This document shows positions 25,723 to 34,419 of a stretch of 64,000 bases of DNA, in pieces (the stretch's first letter is position 1; each line of letters starts with the position of its first letter). The notes under the pieces are model-generated. The model saw only the letters and a list, made by a program, of their open reading frames with translations, had not been told where the DNA came from and searched no databases. Source of the stretch: Chloroflexota bacterium (GTDB taxonomy: Bacteria; Chloroflexota; Anaerolineae; Anaerolineales; Villigracilaceae); NCBI GenBank assembly GCA_013388855.1, contig JACAEM010000018.1, positions 1-64,000 on the forward strand, in the 5' to 3' direction. The translations under genes and the position numbers were made by a program.

Positions 25723-26577
25723 TTACATCCCTGCCATGAAAGCCAGTCCGACCGTTCCCGGACCGGCGTTTGCACCGACAGCCGGACTCACCGCAGCGAA
25801 AATCGATTCTGTTGGTTTGACCAGAGGCGTAATTTTGTCGAGCAGATATTTCGCATCATTCGGCGAGTCGGCATGCAATGTTGCGATGCGGATGGGGGAT
25901 TTCCCGGCGCATTTTTCTGCAACGATTTCGACGACACGGTCGAGCGCTTTACCCCTCGTGCGGACGCGTTCCACCGGCTCGACGCGCCCACCTTCGACCA
26001 CAAGGATGGGCTTCAAGTTGAGCGCAGTTCCGAGGAACCGTTGGGCGCCTCCGATGCGACCCCCGCGGTGCAGGAACTCAAGCGTTTCGACAGTCAGGTA
26101 GACACCCGTGTGCGAACGGGCTTTTTCTGCCAGCGCCTTGCATTCCTCGATGGATGCCCCATCCCTGGCGGCGCGGGCAACCGCCAATACTTGAAAGCCC
26201 ATCGCCATGGCGGTTGTCTCAGTATCGATGAGGGTTACTTTGTCCTTTCCGCTGATGAGTTCATCTCTGCCGAGCACTGCCGACTGGAAGGTGCCGGACA
26301 GTTTGGAAGAGATGAACATGCCCAGCACCTCATATCCCTGTTCCAGAAGGGAATTGAAGGCTTTGTGCATGTTAACCACCGAAACCTGTGACGTTTTTGG
26401 CATCACCTTGGCGGTTCTCAGCCGCGTATAAAATTGTTCAGGGGTGATTGTAATATCGTCTTCAAAGACTTCCTCCCCCCAGGTAACCACCTGCGGAACG
26501 ACCGTGATAAAGTGTTGCTCCCTGATTTCCTTCGGAATATATGCCGTGCTATCCGTAACTACTGCAACTTTGGACAT
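25723..26577 (-). CDS. DegV family fatty acid-binding protein
   Basis: The 284-residue protein begins MSKVAVVTDSTAYIPKE and has FYTRLRTAKVMPKTSQVS and the C-terminal GANAGPGTVGLAFMAG, all typical of DegV/FakB proteins. These hold a fatty acid that a partner kinase (FakA) phosphorylates; no fakA is in the window. AAGGAGGAAG precedes the ATG. It is divergent from mreB. Confidence 0.94.
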   Translation of the reverse strand: MSKVAVVTDSTAYIPKEIREQHFITVVPQVVTWGEEVFEDDITITPEQFYTRLRTAKVMPKTSQVSVVNMHKAFNSLLEQGYEVLGMFISSKLSGTFQSAVLGRDELISGKDKVTLIDTETTAMAMGFQVLAVARAARDGASIEECKALAEKARSHTGVYLTVETLEFLHRGGRIGGAQRFLGTALNLKPILVVEGGRVEPVERVRTRGKALDRVVEIVAEKCAGKSPIRIATLHADSPNDAKYLLDKITPLVKPTESIFAAVSPAVGANAGPGTVGLAFMAGM

Positions 26578-26713
26578 GCTTCCTCCTTAAATTTAGGTTA
26601 TAACACTCTGAATCTTGCTTGTATTAACCCCCTTGCGACCCACGGGGATACGAATTGTTAGGTATAATATCTCGGCAAGTATTCGCTTTGAAACCCTCAT
26701 TGAGGAGCCTGCT

Positions 26714-27784
26714 TTGGCGTTTAACCCGATCAACTGGTTGCTGGGACTTTTCTCTCTGGACATCGCAATCGACCTGGGGACCGCAAACACATTGGTGAAT
26801 GTGCGCGGGAAGGGCATCGTTATTAATGAACCGTCCTGGGTGACGATTGATAAACGACTGCGCCAACCGCTGGCTATTGGACTGGAAGCCAAGGAGATGA
26901 TGGGGCGTACGCCCAGCAACGTGGCGGTTGTCCGCCCGTTGCGCGACGGGGTGATCTCCGAGTTCGATATCACCCAGGTCATGCTCGAATATTTTATCGG
27001 TCGTGTTCACGAGCAGAGCGTGGTACCGTTGCCGCGTCCGCGCGTTGTGGTGGGAATTCCGACCGGCGTGACGGAAGTGGAAAAGCGTGCGGTCTACGAT
27101 GCGGTGATGGCCTCCGGGGCGCGGCAGGCGTATTTGATCGAGGAACCAATCGCGGCGGCGTTGGGAGCCGGGCTTCCCATCGCAGATATAAAAGGAAGCA
27201 TGGTCGTGGACATCGGCGGCGGTACCACCGAGGTTGCAGTCATGTCTGCAAGCGGTGTGGTAGCCTCCCGTTCCCTGCGTGTAGCGGGCGATGAAATGGA
27301 TCAAGACATCGTCCAGTATTTGAGGAACAAATACAACCTGTTGATTGGCGAGGGCATTGCCGAGCAGGTGAAATGGAAGATCGGTTCCGCATACCCGTTG
27401 CATCCTGAAAAGACGATGGAAGTGCGCGGGAGAAATCTGGTTACGGGCCTGCCGGAAAGCATCGAGGTTTCCTCGGTGGAAATGCGTGAAGCGCTGGCGG
27501 GTTCCGTACAGGTGATTGTGGATACCATCCGGGATGCGCTGGACGAGATCCCGCCGGAAATTGTTGCGGATTTGATGGATATTGGTATTTGTCTCGCGGG
27601 CGGTGGCGGTCTGTTGCAGGGATTGGCGGATCGGTTGACCGACGAGTTGAAACTGCGTGTGTGGGTGGCGGAAGACCCGCTTACCTGCGTGGCGCGCGGA
27701 GCAGGCATGGTCTTTGAGAATTTCGATGGTCTAAGCCGGTATCTGGTCGGACTGGAACGCGGTAGTACACGTCACAGTGTGTGA
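26714..27784 (+). CDS. mreB: Rod shape-determining protein MreB
   Basis: MreB is the bacterial actin that guides side-wall synthesis. The 356-residue protein has the phosphate-binding loops DLGTANT and DIGGGTTEVAVM, plus GIPTGVTEVEKRAV and the EPIAAALGAG segment. The frame is open upstream to 26615, but GAGGAG at 26702-26707 lies 6 nt before the TTG at 26714. That start gives MAFNPINWLLGLF, the usual N-terminal membrane-binding helix. It heads the long plus-strand cluster. Confidence 0.97.
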   Translation: MAFNPINWLLGLFSLDIAIDLGTANTLVNVRGKGIVINEPSWVTIDKRLRQPLAIGLEAKEMMGRTPSNVAVVRPLRDGVISEFDITQVMLEYFIGRVHEQSVVPLPRPRVVVGIPTGVTEVEKRAVYDAVMASGARQAYLIEEPIAAALGAGLPIADIKGSMVVDIGGGTTEVAVMSASGVVASRSLRVAGDEMDQDIVQYLRNKYNLLIGEGIAEQVKWKIGSAYPLHPEKTMEVRGRNLVTGLPESIEVSSVEMREALAGSVQVIVDTIRDALDEIPPEIVADLMDIGICLAGGGGLLQGLADRLTDELKLRVWVAEDPLTCVARGAGMVFENFDGLSRYLVGLERGSTRHSV

Positions 27785-27826
27785 TTTTTTGATTGCCCGC
27801 TGTGGCATTGATGGTCGTACCCTAAC

Positions 27827-28666
27827 ATGAGGAATCTTTTTTCACGAACGCTTCAAACAACGATCATTTTTCTGATCGTGGGGGGGATACTGGCGCTTGC
27901 GTTTGGCGGTTATTTCAGCAGCGCCTCCAATGTGTTCACTGGGTCGTTGATCAATCTGCAATCCTGGTTCTCTTCACGTTTTGTCGCGTTGCAGGATTTT
28001 ATCACTGCGCCGCGTGATGTCGCCTCCCTGCGCCAACGAAACATCGAATTGGAAGCCGAGGTGGCTGAATTACAGGCCCAGGTCATTCAATTGCAGCAGC
28101 AGGTCGGCGAGACGGAGATTCTGGCTGCGCTGGTGGATTTTGCCCAGGCAAACCCTGAAAACCGGTATCGCGCAGCCGCAGTAATCGGACGCGACCCCAG
28201 CCCGTTCCTGCATTATGTGATCATCAATCGCGGTTCAAATGACGGGATCCTGCGCGGCATGCCCGTGGTCACAGATCAGGGACTCATCGGACGCGTGGAT
28301 GCCGTTATTGCGGATGCGGCTCGAGTCCAGCTGATCACTGATCCTGCCTCGAGAGTCAATGTCCGCCTCCAGAATGCGGAAACGGAGGCATCCCTCGTCG
28401 GCTCCGTAACCGGAGACATCACCCTGGACCTGATTCCGCAAGATATCACCGTCGAGCAGGGTGACCTCGTGCTCACCTCTGGATTGGGAGGCGGTTATCC
28501 GCCCGACCTGATCATCGGGCAGGTGGTGAATGTCCGTTCGCGCGATTTCGATCTGTTCCAGCAGGCGACCGTCCAGCCGGTGGTTGATTTCAACCGCCTT
28601 CAGATTGTATTGGTGATTGTGAATTTCACCCCTGTTGATATTTCCCCGTTGATCCCGGCACAGTAG
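27827..28666 (+). CDS. mreC: Rod shape-determining protein MreC
   Basis: The 279-residue protein has one N-terminal membrane segment (about 12-32), a coiled coil (about 65-100, EAEVAELQAQVIQLQQQV), and a beta-rich domain with IGRDPSPFLHYVIINRGSNDG and MPVVTDQGLIGRV, as in MreC. It links MreB to the penicillin-binding proteins from the outer face of the membrane. It lies between mreB and mreD with short gaps, so all three should form one operon. Confidence 0.95.
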   Translation: MRNLFSRTLQTTIIFLIVGGILALAFGGYFSSASNVFTGSLINLQSWFSSRFVALQDFITAPRDVASLRQRNIELEAEVAELQAQVIQLQQQVGETEILAALVDFAQANPENRYRAAAVIGRDPSPFLHYVIINRGSNDGILRGMPVVTDQGLIGRVDAVIADAARVQLITDPASRVNVRLQNAETEASLVGSVTGDITLDLIPQDITVEQGDLVLTSGLGGGYPPDLIIGQVVNVRSRDFDLFQQATVQPVVDFNRLQIVLVIVNFTPVDISPLIPAQ

Positions 28667-28672
28667 ATCCAA

Positions 28673-29173
28673 ATGCGTAACCTGGTTGCAGTCCCGGTCA
28701 TTATTTTGATTGTCATTTTGCAATCGGCGATTATCAGCCGTATTACCCTGCTTTCAGGGGTCGCTGACTTGCCACTCGTGATACTGGCGGCATGGGCATT
28801 GCAGGAGGAAGTGGACACATCCTGGCATTGGGCAGTTGCCGCCAGCTTGCTTGTTGGTTTCGTTTCCGGTCTTCCTTTGATTGTGCCGATTTTGAGTTAT
28901 TTGATGGTGGTCTTTGTCGCCCAGCTTTTTCAGCGGCGGGTATGGCAGGCTCCCTTGCTTGCCATGTTCAGCGTCACATTTCTTGGGACAGTGGGTATGA
29001 GCCTGTTTTCCCTGCTGATCCTGCGTTTTACGGGTGTTCCCCTGCCGGTCGGTGATGTGCTTGGTCTGATCACACTTCCAAGTATCCTGCTGAACATGTT
29101 GCTTTCGATTCCCGCGTATGCAGTGATGCGTGACCTGGCGCGGTGGGTGTACCCAACCCCGGAGGTTGAATGA
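28673..29173 (+). CDS. mreD: Rod shape-determining protein MreD
   Basis: The 166-residue membrane protein has five predicted helices and fits MreD by position and hydropathy; sequence identity in this family is low. It partners MreC in the elongasome. It starts 6 bp after mreC and its last 4 bp (ATGA) overlap the mrdA start, so translation is coupled. Confidence 0.88.
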   Translation: MRNLVAVPVIILIVILQSAIISRITLLSGVADLPLVILAAWALQEEVDTSWHWAVAASLLVGFVSGLPLIVPILSYLMVVFVAQLFQRRVWQAPLLAMFSVTFLGTVGMSLFSLLILRFTGVPLPVGDVLGLITLPSILLNMLLSIPAYAVMRDLARWVYPTPEVE

Positions 29174-31440
29174 GTTCACAAACAGTTGGCAAATTCCAGA
29201 CCTCGACATGGCGTATCCTTTTAATGTATGGCGTCATGGTCGCAGTTATGAGTGTCCTGACTTATCGCCTGGTCTCCCTGCAGGTTTTGGAACGGGAAAC
29301 CTGGGTTAACCAAGCGGTGGATAATTACAAGACGGAGATCAGCGATCCCGCGCCGCGCGGCATCATCTACGACAGGAATGGGTATATCCTGGCGCGCAAC
29401 TTCGCATCCTATAATATTGTGATTACGCCAGCTAATTTGCCCGACGATGAAGCGGATATTCAAAATATTTATCGCGAACTTTCGGCGTTGATCGATGTTC
29501 CTGTGAATGAAGGGGATGTCGAATATGCCAAACTCTTTACCGCTTGCGTGCCCGGTCCCGGCATTGCACAGATGGTCGAATTGGGCGACTCCCTTGCTCC
29601 GTACACACCGGTGCGAATTAAATGCAATGTTGGCGAGGAGTTGGCACGCGTAGTCCGCGAACGTGCCGTGGACTGGCCCGGCGTGGACGTGGAGATTGAG
29701 CCAGTTCGGGACTATCCCACAGGTTCTCTGACGGCGAATATTGTCGGGTTTCTAGGACCGATCTATGAAGCGGTAAAAGATGATTATGAAGCTCGCGGTT
29801 TCGTCACCAATCGGGATAAGATCGGATATGCCGGGATCGAAACCTCGATGGATGATGTCTTGCTCGGTAAGAACGGTTTGCGCGTGGTACAGGTGGATGT
29901 GGCTGGGCAGGTGCTCCGTAATTTGGAGCCGCCAATTGAGCCGGAAGCTGGGAACAATGTGGTTCTGACAATCGATACACGTTTGCAGAAGGCGGCTGAG
30001 ACATCTCTTGTGGAGGAAATCGATTATTGGAACAATTATTTCAACAGAACCCGCGACATTTCGAGTGGCGTGGTTATTGCGATGAATCCAAAGACCGGTG
30101 AAATTCTGGCAATGGTTTCTTATCCCACGTATGAAAATAATCGCATGGCGCGTTTTATCCCCGGTTACTATTATGATCAATTGAGTAATGACCCGCGCAG
30201 ACCCCTTGTGAATAACGCGATTTCCGCCGAATTTCCGCCCGGTTCCGTCTTCAAACTCTCTACTGCCACGGGTGCCTATAATGAGGGGGTTGTCGGTCCG
30301 GACGATATCATCAGCACACCTGGAAAATTAACGCTGTGCGAGAGGTTTTCTCCCAACGATCCCTGTACGGCGCTAAACCAACGTCCATTCGTCGACTGGA
30401 TTTACGAACGGAATGGTGTGATCAACGAGGAGGGTTTTGGCGCCCTGGATTTCTTTCATTGCATTGCCTATTCAAGCAATGTATGTTTTTACAAACTCGG
30501 CGGTGGTTTCGAAGATGAAATTGAGGAAGGATTGGGTATCTTCCGGCTTGGGGAATATGCACGCGCGTTGGGATATGGCGAGCGGTCTGGAATCCAACTC
30601 CCCGGCGAGGAGGACGGGTTGATCCCAACCCCGCAATGGAAGCGTATCAATACAGGCGAGAACTGGTCCACTGGCGATACCTATATCGCCAGTGTAGGAC
30701 AGGGATATGTGCTTGGTACACCTTTGCAAATCCTCATGTCTGGCGCCACAATCGCGAATCATGGTAAGTTGATGCAGCCCACGATTATTCGTGAAATTCA
30801 AGATGGGGAGGGGCGTGTGATTCCTGTCTGGTTCAAACCGGAGGATTTCAGCCTCTATGAAGTGCAGGATGTTGAACTTGACTCGGGTGAAACCGTAAAA
30901 ATGTGGGTGAATCTGTCCAACCCTGACGAACGATTCCTGAATGCTCCCTCGGGAAGTTATCAGATTTCGCCTTTCACGCCGAATCTGAAATGGGATATTA
31001 CCGTCACACCAAAAATCCAGATCTATAACTGCGATGTTGGGTATTGCGACCCGACTGGCACATACAAGGTTGTGGACCCCTCCACAGTGGAAGCGGTGCG
31101 CACGGGCACACGCCTTGCGGTGTCAGACTCGCGAGGGACACTCCACGAAATATTTACAGAGACCTATCCCTTCACTATTGCAGTGGCAGGCAAAACAGGT
31201 ACTGCCGAATATTGTGATGATGTGGCGCGCAAAGCCAATCGTTGCCAATTTGGTGCCTGGCCCACCCATGCCTGGACTCTGGCATACGCGCCTTACGATG
31301 ACCCTGAGATCATCGTTGCGGCCTTTGCCTATAACGGCGGCGAAGGTGGCTCGGTTGCCGCTCCCATCGTGGCGCGCGTTTTGCAGGCGTATTTTGAATT
31401 AAAGTCCATCGATATTGCCCAGAGTGGAGGCGGCGGCTGA
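29170..31440 (+). CDS. mrdA: Penicillin-binding protein 2 (elongation transpeptidase)
   Basis: The 756-residue protein has one N-terminal membrane anchor (about 14-34), a dimerisation/pedestal domain starting PRGIIYDRNG, and a transpeptidase domain. Its catalytic motifs are SVFK near 358, SSN near 434 and KTGT near 674. It crosslinks side-wall peptidoglycan with RodA. The C-terminal domain is about 100 residues longer than the E. coli protein, with an inserted segment around 570-640 (including CDVGYCDPTG) before KTGT. It overlaps mreD by 4 bp. Confidence 0.95.
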   Translation: MSSQTVGKFQTSTWRILLMYGVMVAVMSVLTYRLVSLQVLERETWVNQAVDNYKTEISDPAPRGIIYDRNGYILARNFASYNIVITPANLPDDEADIQNIYRELSALIDVPVNEGDVEYAKLFTACVPGPGIAQMVELGDSLAPYTPVRIKCNVGEELARVVRERAVDWPGVDVEIEPVRDYPTGSLTANIVGFLGPIYEAVKDDYEARGFVTNRDKIGYAGIETSMDDVLLGKNGLRVVQVDVAGQVLRNLEPPIEPEAGNNVVLTIDTRLQKAAETSLVEEIDYWNNYFNRTRDISSGVVIAMNPKTGEILAMVSYPTYENNRMARFIPGYYYDQLSNDPRRPLVNNAISAEFPPGSVFKLSTATGAYNEGVVGPDDIISTPGKLTLCERFSPNDPCTALNQRPFVDWIYERNGVINEEGFGALDFFHCIAYSSNVCFYKLGGGFEDEIEEGLGIFRLGEYARALGYGERSGIQLPGEEDGLIPTPQWKRINTGENWSTGDTYIASVGQGYVLGTPLQILMSGATIANHGKLMQPTIIREIQDGEGRVIPVWFKPEDFSLYEVQDVELDSGETVKMWVNLSNPDERFLNAPSGSYQISPFTPNLKWDITVTPKIQIYNCDVGYCDPTGTYKVVDPSTVEAVRTGTRLAVSDSRGTLHEIFTETYPFTIAVAGKTGTAEYCDDVARKANRCQFGAWPTHAWTLAYAPYDDPEIIVAAFAYNGGEGGSVAAPIVARVLQAYFELKSIDIAQSGGGG

Positions 31441-31457
31441 AGCCTCCGGAAAGTTCA

Positions 31458-31466
31458 TGCTATAAT
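31458..31466 (+). promoter_or_regulatory. Extended -10 promoter upstream of minC
   Basis: TGCTATAAT (TGn plus a perfect TATAAT) lies in the 49-bp gap between mrdA and minC. It could let the min-rodA-gltX part be expressed apart from the mre genes. Confidence 0.6.
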
Positions 31467-31489
31467 TTGCCAACTCACGGCGATTTTCC

Positions 31490-32173
31490 ATGAATGAGAC
31501 AAATTCCCTGATACAGATCAAGGGTCTGCGAGATGGATTGCTTGTTTCGCTCGATGACGCTCCATGGGAGGAGCAGCGTAGCGCCCTTCTTCTGCAGGTG
31601 GATATGCAGCCTGCTTTTTTCCAGGGTGCGCGGTTGGCGTTGGATGTGGCGAGTCAGGTGTTGCATGTCAACGAATTGGTGGAACTCCGCGACCAACTAT
31701 CGGAGCGAGGCATTTCGCTTTGGGCGGTAATCAGCGAATCGCCGACGACGGAAAACACCGCCCAGTTGCTTGGTCTTGCCACAAGGATCTCAAAGCCGCG
31801 CCCTGAAGAATCCCGTCAGTTCGCAGTGGAGGATCTCGGCGAGGATACGGCGCTCTTTCTCAGCCGCACGCTTCGCTCCGGGACGCGAATTGAATTCGCG
31901 GGGCATGTCGTGGTCTTGGGTGATGTCAACCCTGGTGCAGAGATCGTGGCGGAAGGCAATGTCATCATCTGGGGGCGGCTGCGTGGCATGGTGCATGCAG
32001 GCTCAAAAGGCAACCGAAAAGCGGTGATTTGTGCGCTTGATCTTTCACCGATGCAGTTGCGGATCGCGGAAGAAGTCTCGGCGATGCTAAAACCTCAGGA
32101 GAATCCCAGGCCCGAGATCGCCCGGATCAATGAAGTTGGGAAATTGCAGGCTGAGTTTTGGCTGCCTGGCTAA
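31490..32173 (+). CDS. minC: Septum site-determining protein MinC
   Basis: MinC blocks FtsZ rings away from midcell. The 227-residue protein has the N-terminal domain to about residue 100 and the C-terminal beta-helix (about 120-227), with RIEFAGHVVVLGDVNPGAEI, GNVIIWGRLRGMVHAGS and the MinD-contact segment LDLSPMQLRIA. There is no obvious ribosome-binding site before the ATG. It is followed by minD after 20 bp. Confidence 0.94.
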   Translation: MNETNSLIQIKGLRDGLLVSLDDAPWEEQRSALLLQVDMQPAFFQGARLALDVASQVLHVNELVELRDQLSERGISLWAVISESPTTENTAQLLGLATRISKPRPEESRQFAVEDLGEDTALFLSRTLRSGTRIEFAGHVVVLGDVNPGAEIVAEGNVIIWGRLRGMVHAGSKGNRKAVICALDLSPMQLRIAEEVSAMLKPQENPRPEIARINEVGKLQAEFWLPG

Positions 32174-32193
32174 CCCGTTTATAGGAAACGCAC

Positions 32194-32991
32194 ATGACCG
32201 CACAAGTTGTTACCATCACATCAGGAAAAGGTGGAGTGGGAAAGACCACCGCTGTTGCCAACCTTGCCGTGGCGCTCGCCTCGGGCGGCTCGAAAGTGGT
32301 CTGCATTGACGGCGACATCGGGCTTCGTAATCTGGATGTGATCCTTGGGCTGGAGAACCGGATTGTGTATGACATCGTGGATGTAATCGAAGGCCGATGC
32401 CGCTTGAAACAGGCAATGATCCGTGACAAGAAACTACCGGAACTTTATCTCATTCCCGCCGCACAAACGCGCGATAAAAACGCCGTTTCACCAAGTGACA
32501 TGAACCGCCTCATCAAGGATTTGCGCACCGATTACGATTTCGTGCTCATCGATTCGCCTGCCGGAATCGAACGCGGATTCCGAAATGCCATCGCCGCCGC
32601 GGACCGCGTTTTAGTAGTTACCAACCCCGAGGTCAGCGCCGTGCGGGATGCGGATCGTGTCATTGGCATTCTCGAAGCCGAAGAAAAAGGTCCAGCCGCG
32701 CTCATCATCAATCGTTTGAATCCGGTCCTGGTGAAAAATCATGACATGCTTTCCGCAGACGATGTCTTGGATTTGCTTGCTGTCGAACTGATTGGCATCG
32801 TCCCTGAAGATGAGAACGTCATTATCGGTTCGAACCGCGGCGCGCCGGTTGCATTCGACCCCAAGAGTCGGGCTGGGCAGGCGTTCCGAAATATTGCGCG
32901 GCGCCTCAAGGGTGAAACTGTTCCCTTCCTCGACCTGGATAGTCATGGGAGCCTATGGGAACGCATCCAACGGCTGGCGGGGAGGAAATAA
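32194..32991 (+). CDS. minD: Septum site-determining ATPase MinD
   Basis: The 265-residue ATPase has the deviant Walker A SGKGGVGKTT, the switch region DGDIGLRNLD, and a C-terminal amphipathic membrane-targeting helix (LWERIQRLAGRK). It recruits MinC to the membrane and oscillates with MinE. It is followed by minE after one base. Confidence 0.97.
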   Translation: MTAQVVTITSGKGGVGKTTAVANLAVALASGGSKVVCIDGDIGLRNLDVILGLENRIVYDIVDVIEGRCRLKQAMIRDKKLPELYLIPAAQTRDKNAVSPSDMNRLIKDLRTDYDFVLIDSPAGIERGFRNAIAAADRVLVVTNPEVSAVRDADRVIGILEAEEKGPAALIINRLNPVLVKNHDMLSADDVLDLLAVELIGIVPEDENVIIGSNRGAPVAFDPKSRAGQAFRNIARRLKGETVPFLDLDSHGSLWERIQRLAGRK

Positions 32992-32992
32992 C

Positions 32993-33268
32993 ATGGGCTT
33001 TTTCCAGAACTTGTTTGGCAAAAAGAACAGCGCGAACAATGCCAAGGAGCGCCTGCAGTTGGTATTGATTCATGACCGTACGGATCTGACTCCTGCCGAA
33101 CTTGATTCCCTTAAAGATGATTTGATCGCTACGATTTCGCGCCATGTCGAGATCGACGCGCAGTCCATGCAGATTGGCGTGGAACATGATGGGCGCTCCC
33201 AGCGGTTGGTCGCGGATATTCCCATTAAGAGCGCATCGCGCAGGCGTTCCAGCAAGGTCCGCAAGTAA
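32993..33268 (+). CDS. minE: Cell division topological specificity factor MinE
   Basis: The 91-residue protein opens with MGFFQNLFGKKNS, the membrane-binding helix, then the contact segment ERLQLVLIHDRTDLTP, then the dimer domain. It triggers MinD ATPase and so sets the Min pattern. GGAGG precedes the ATG. The full MinCDE set implies an oscillating system rather than a DivIVA-anchored one. Confidence 0.95.
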   Translation: MGFFQNLFGKKNSANNAKERLQLVLIHDRTDLTPAELDSLKDDLIATISRHVEIDAQSMQIGVEHDGRSQRLVADIPIKSASRRRSSKVRK

Positions 33269-33271
33269 CGA

Positions 33272-34399
33272 ATGCTTCGTGATATTTCATGGCGATATTT
33301 TGATTTCTGGCTGCTGGGCGCGGTGGTGCTTGCCACTGCCTTTGGCACCACCATGATCCGTTCGGCGGTGGCCGGAAATGAAGATTTACTGCCTTCCATC
33401 AACCGTCAGATATATTTTGCGTTGGCGGGGATTGTCCTTATCTTTATTGTGGCGGCAATCGACTACCGTTATTGGATGGCGCTGTATCGTCCCATTTTTA
33501 TCGTTATGTTCATTCTGCTGTTCTTCCTCTTCCTCAGCGCGCAGGCAGTTTTTGGTGCGGCTCGCTGGTTTCAGGTGGGCGTGCTCTTTGTCCAGCCGAC
33601 CGAATTTGCCAAGATTGCGCTTATTTTGTTGCTCGCCCGCTATTTCGATAAAACGCAGAACGAGCCGCGTGACCTAAAATGGATTTTTGGGGGGTTCTTG
33701 TGGGTTATGGCTCTGGCTCTGTGGATCTTGCTTCAACCCAATCTGAGTAACGTGGTCGTGATGATGGTCATTTTCGGCGCGCTGCTTTGGTTGAACGGGA
33801 TTCAGATCAAACACCTCGCATTGATTGCCGGGGTGGGCATTTTGTTAGTCGGAAGCGTATTCGGTTTGACGGCTTTGGGCATCCGCATTCCCTTCTTGCA
33901 GGAATACCAACAACAACGTATCGAGAATTTCATCCTGCCTAACGAAGAGGAAACCTTTGGCGAAACCTACAATGTGGATCAGGCAAAAATTGCCATTGGC
34001 TCAGGCGGGTTATTTGGCAAGGGGTATGGTCATGGCACACAAACCCAGTTGCGGTTTCTCAAAGTGCGTCATACCGACTTTATCTTTTCCGCCCTCTCCG
34101 AAGAATTTGGACTGGTCGGTTCAATGGCGGTTATTTTCATTATCATGTTGGTCATTTGGAGGTGTTTGCGCGCCGCGCAAAAAGCGCGTGATGTGGCAGG
34201 GATGAACATTGCCTATGGGGTGGCTACATTGATCTTTTTTCAGGGGATGGTCAATATTGGCGTTAACTTGAACATCGTGCCAGTGTCGGGTTTGCCGCTG
34301 CCATTCATCAGCTACGGTGGCAGCGGTCTCACTGCTCTGATGCTGGGTATCGGGCTTGTTGAAAGTGTTGCAATGCGCTTCAAACAACTTGATTTCTAG
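33272..34399 (+). CDS. rodA: Peptidoglycan glycosyltransferase RodA
   Basis: The 375-residue SEDS protein has about ten membrane helices. Signature segments are FLSAQAVFGAARWFQVGVLF and QPTEFAKIALIL, and the end motif GLPLPFISYGGSGL. It polymerises lipid II and works with the PBP2 encoded in the same cluster. It starts 3 bp after minE, so the min genes are inserted between the two partners of the elongation synthase. Confidence 0.95.
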   Translation: MLRDISWRYFDFWLLGAVVLATAFGTTMIRSAVAGNEDLLPSINRQIYFALAGIVLIFIVAAIDYRYWMALYRPIFIVMFILLFFLFLSAQAVFGAARWFQVGVLFVQPTEFAKIALILLLARYFDKTQNEPRDLKWIFGGFLWVMALALWILLQPNLSNVVVMMVIFGALLWLNGIQIKHLALIAGVGILLVGSVFGLTALGIRIPFLQEYQQQRIENFILPNEEETFGETYNVDQAKIAIGSGGLFGKGYGHGTQTQLRFLKVRHTDFIFSALSEEFGLVGSMAVIFIIMLVIWRCLRAAQKARDVAGMNIAYGVATLIFFQGMVNIGVNLNIVPVSGLPLPFISYGGSGLTALMLGIGLVESVAMRFKQLDF

Positions 34400-34419
34400 A
34401 ACCAATCGGGAGAAATTTC

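Noticed and set aside
26624-27403. 259-codon minus-strand open frame over mreB
   Set aside because: It is antisense to mreB with no recognisable domain.
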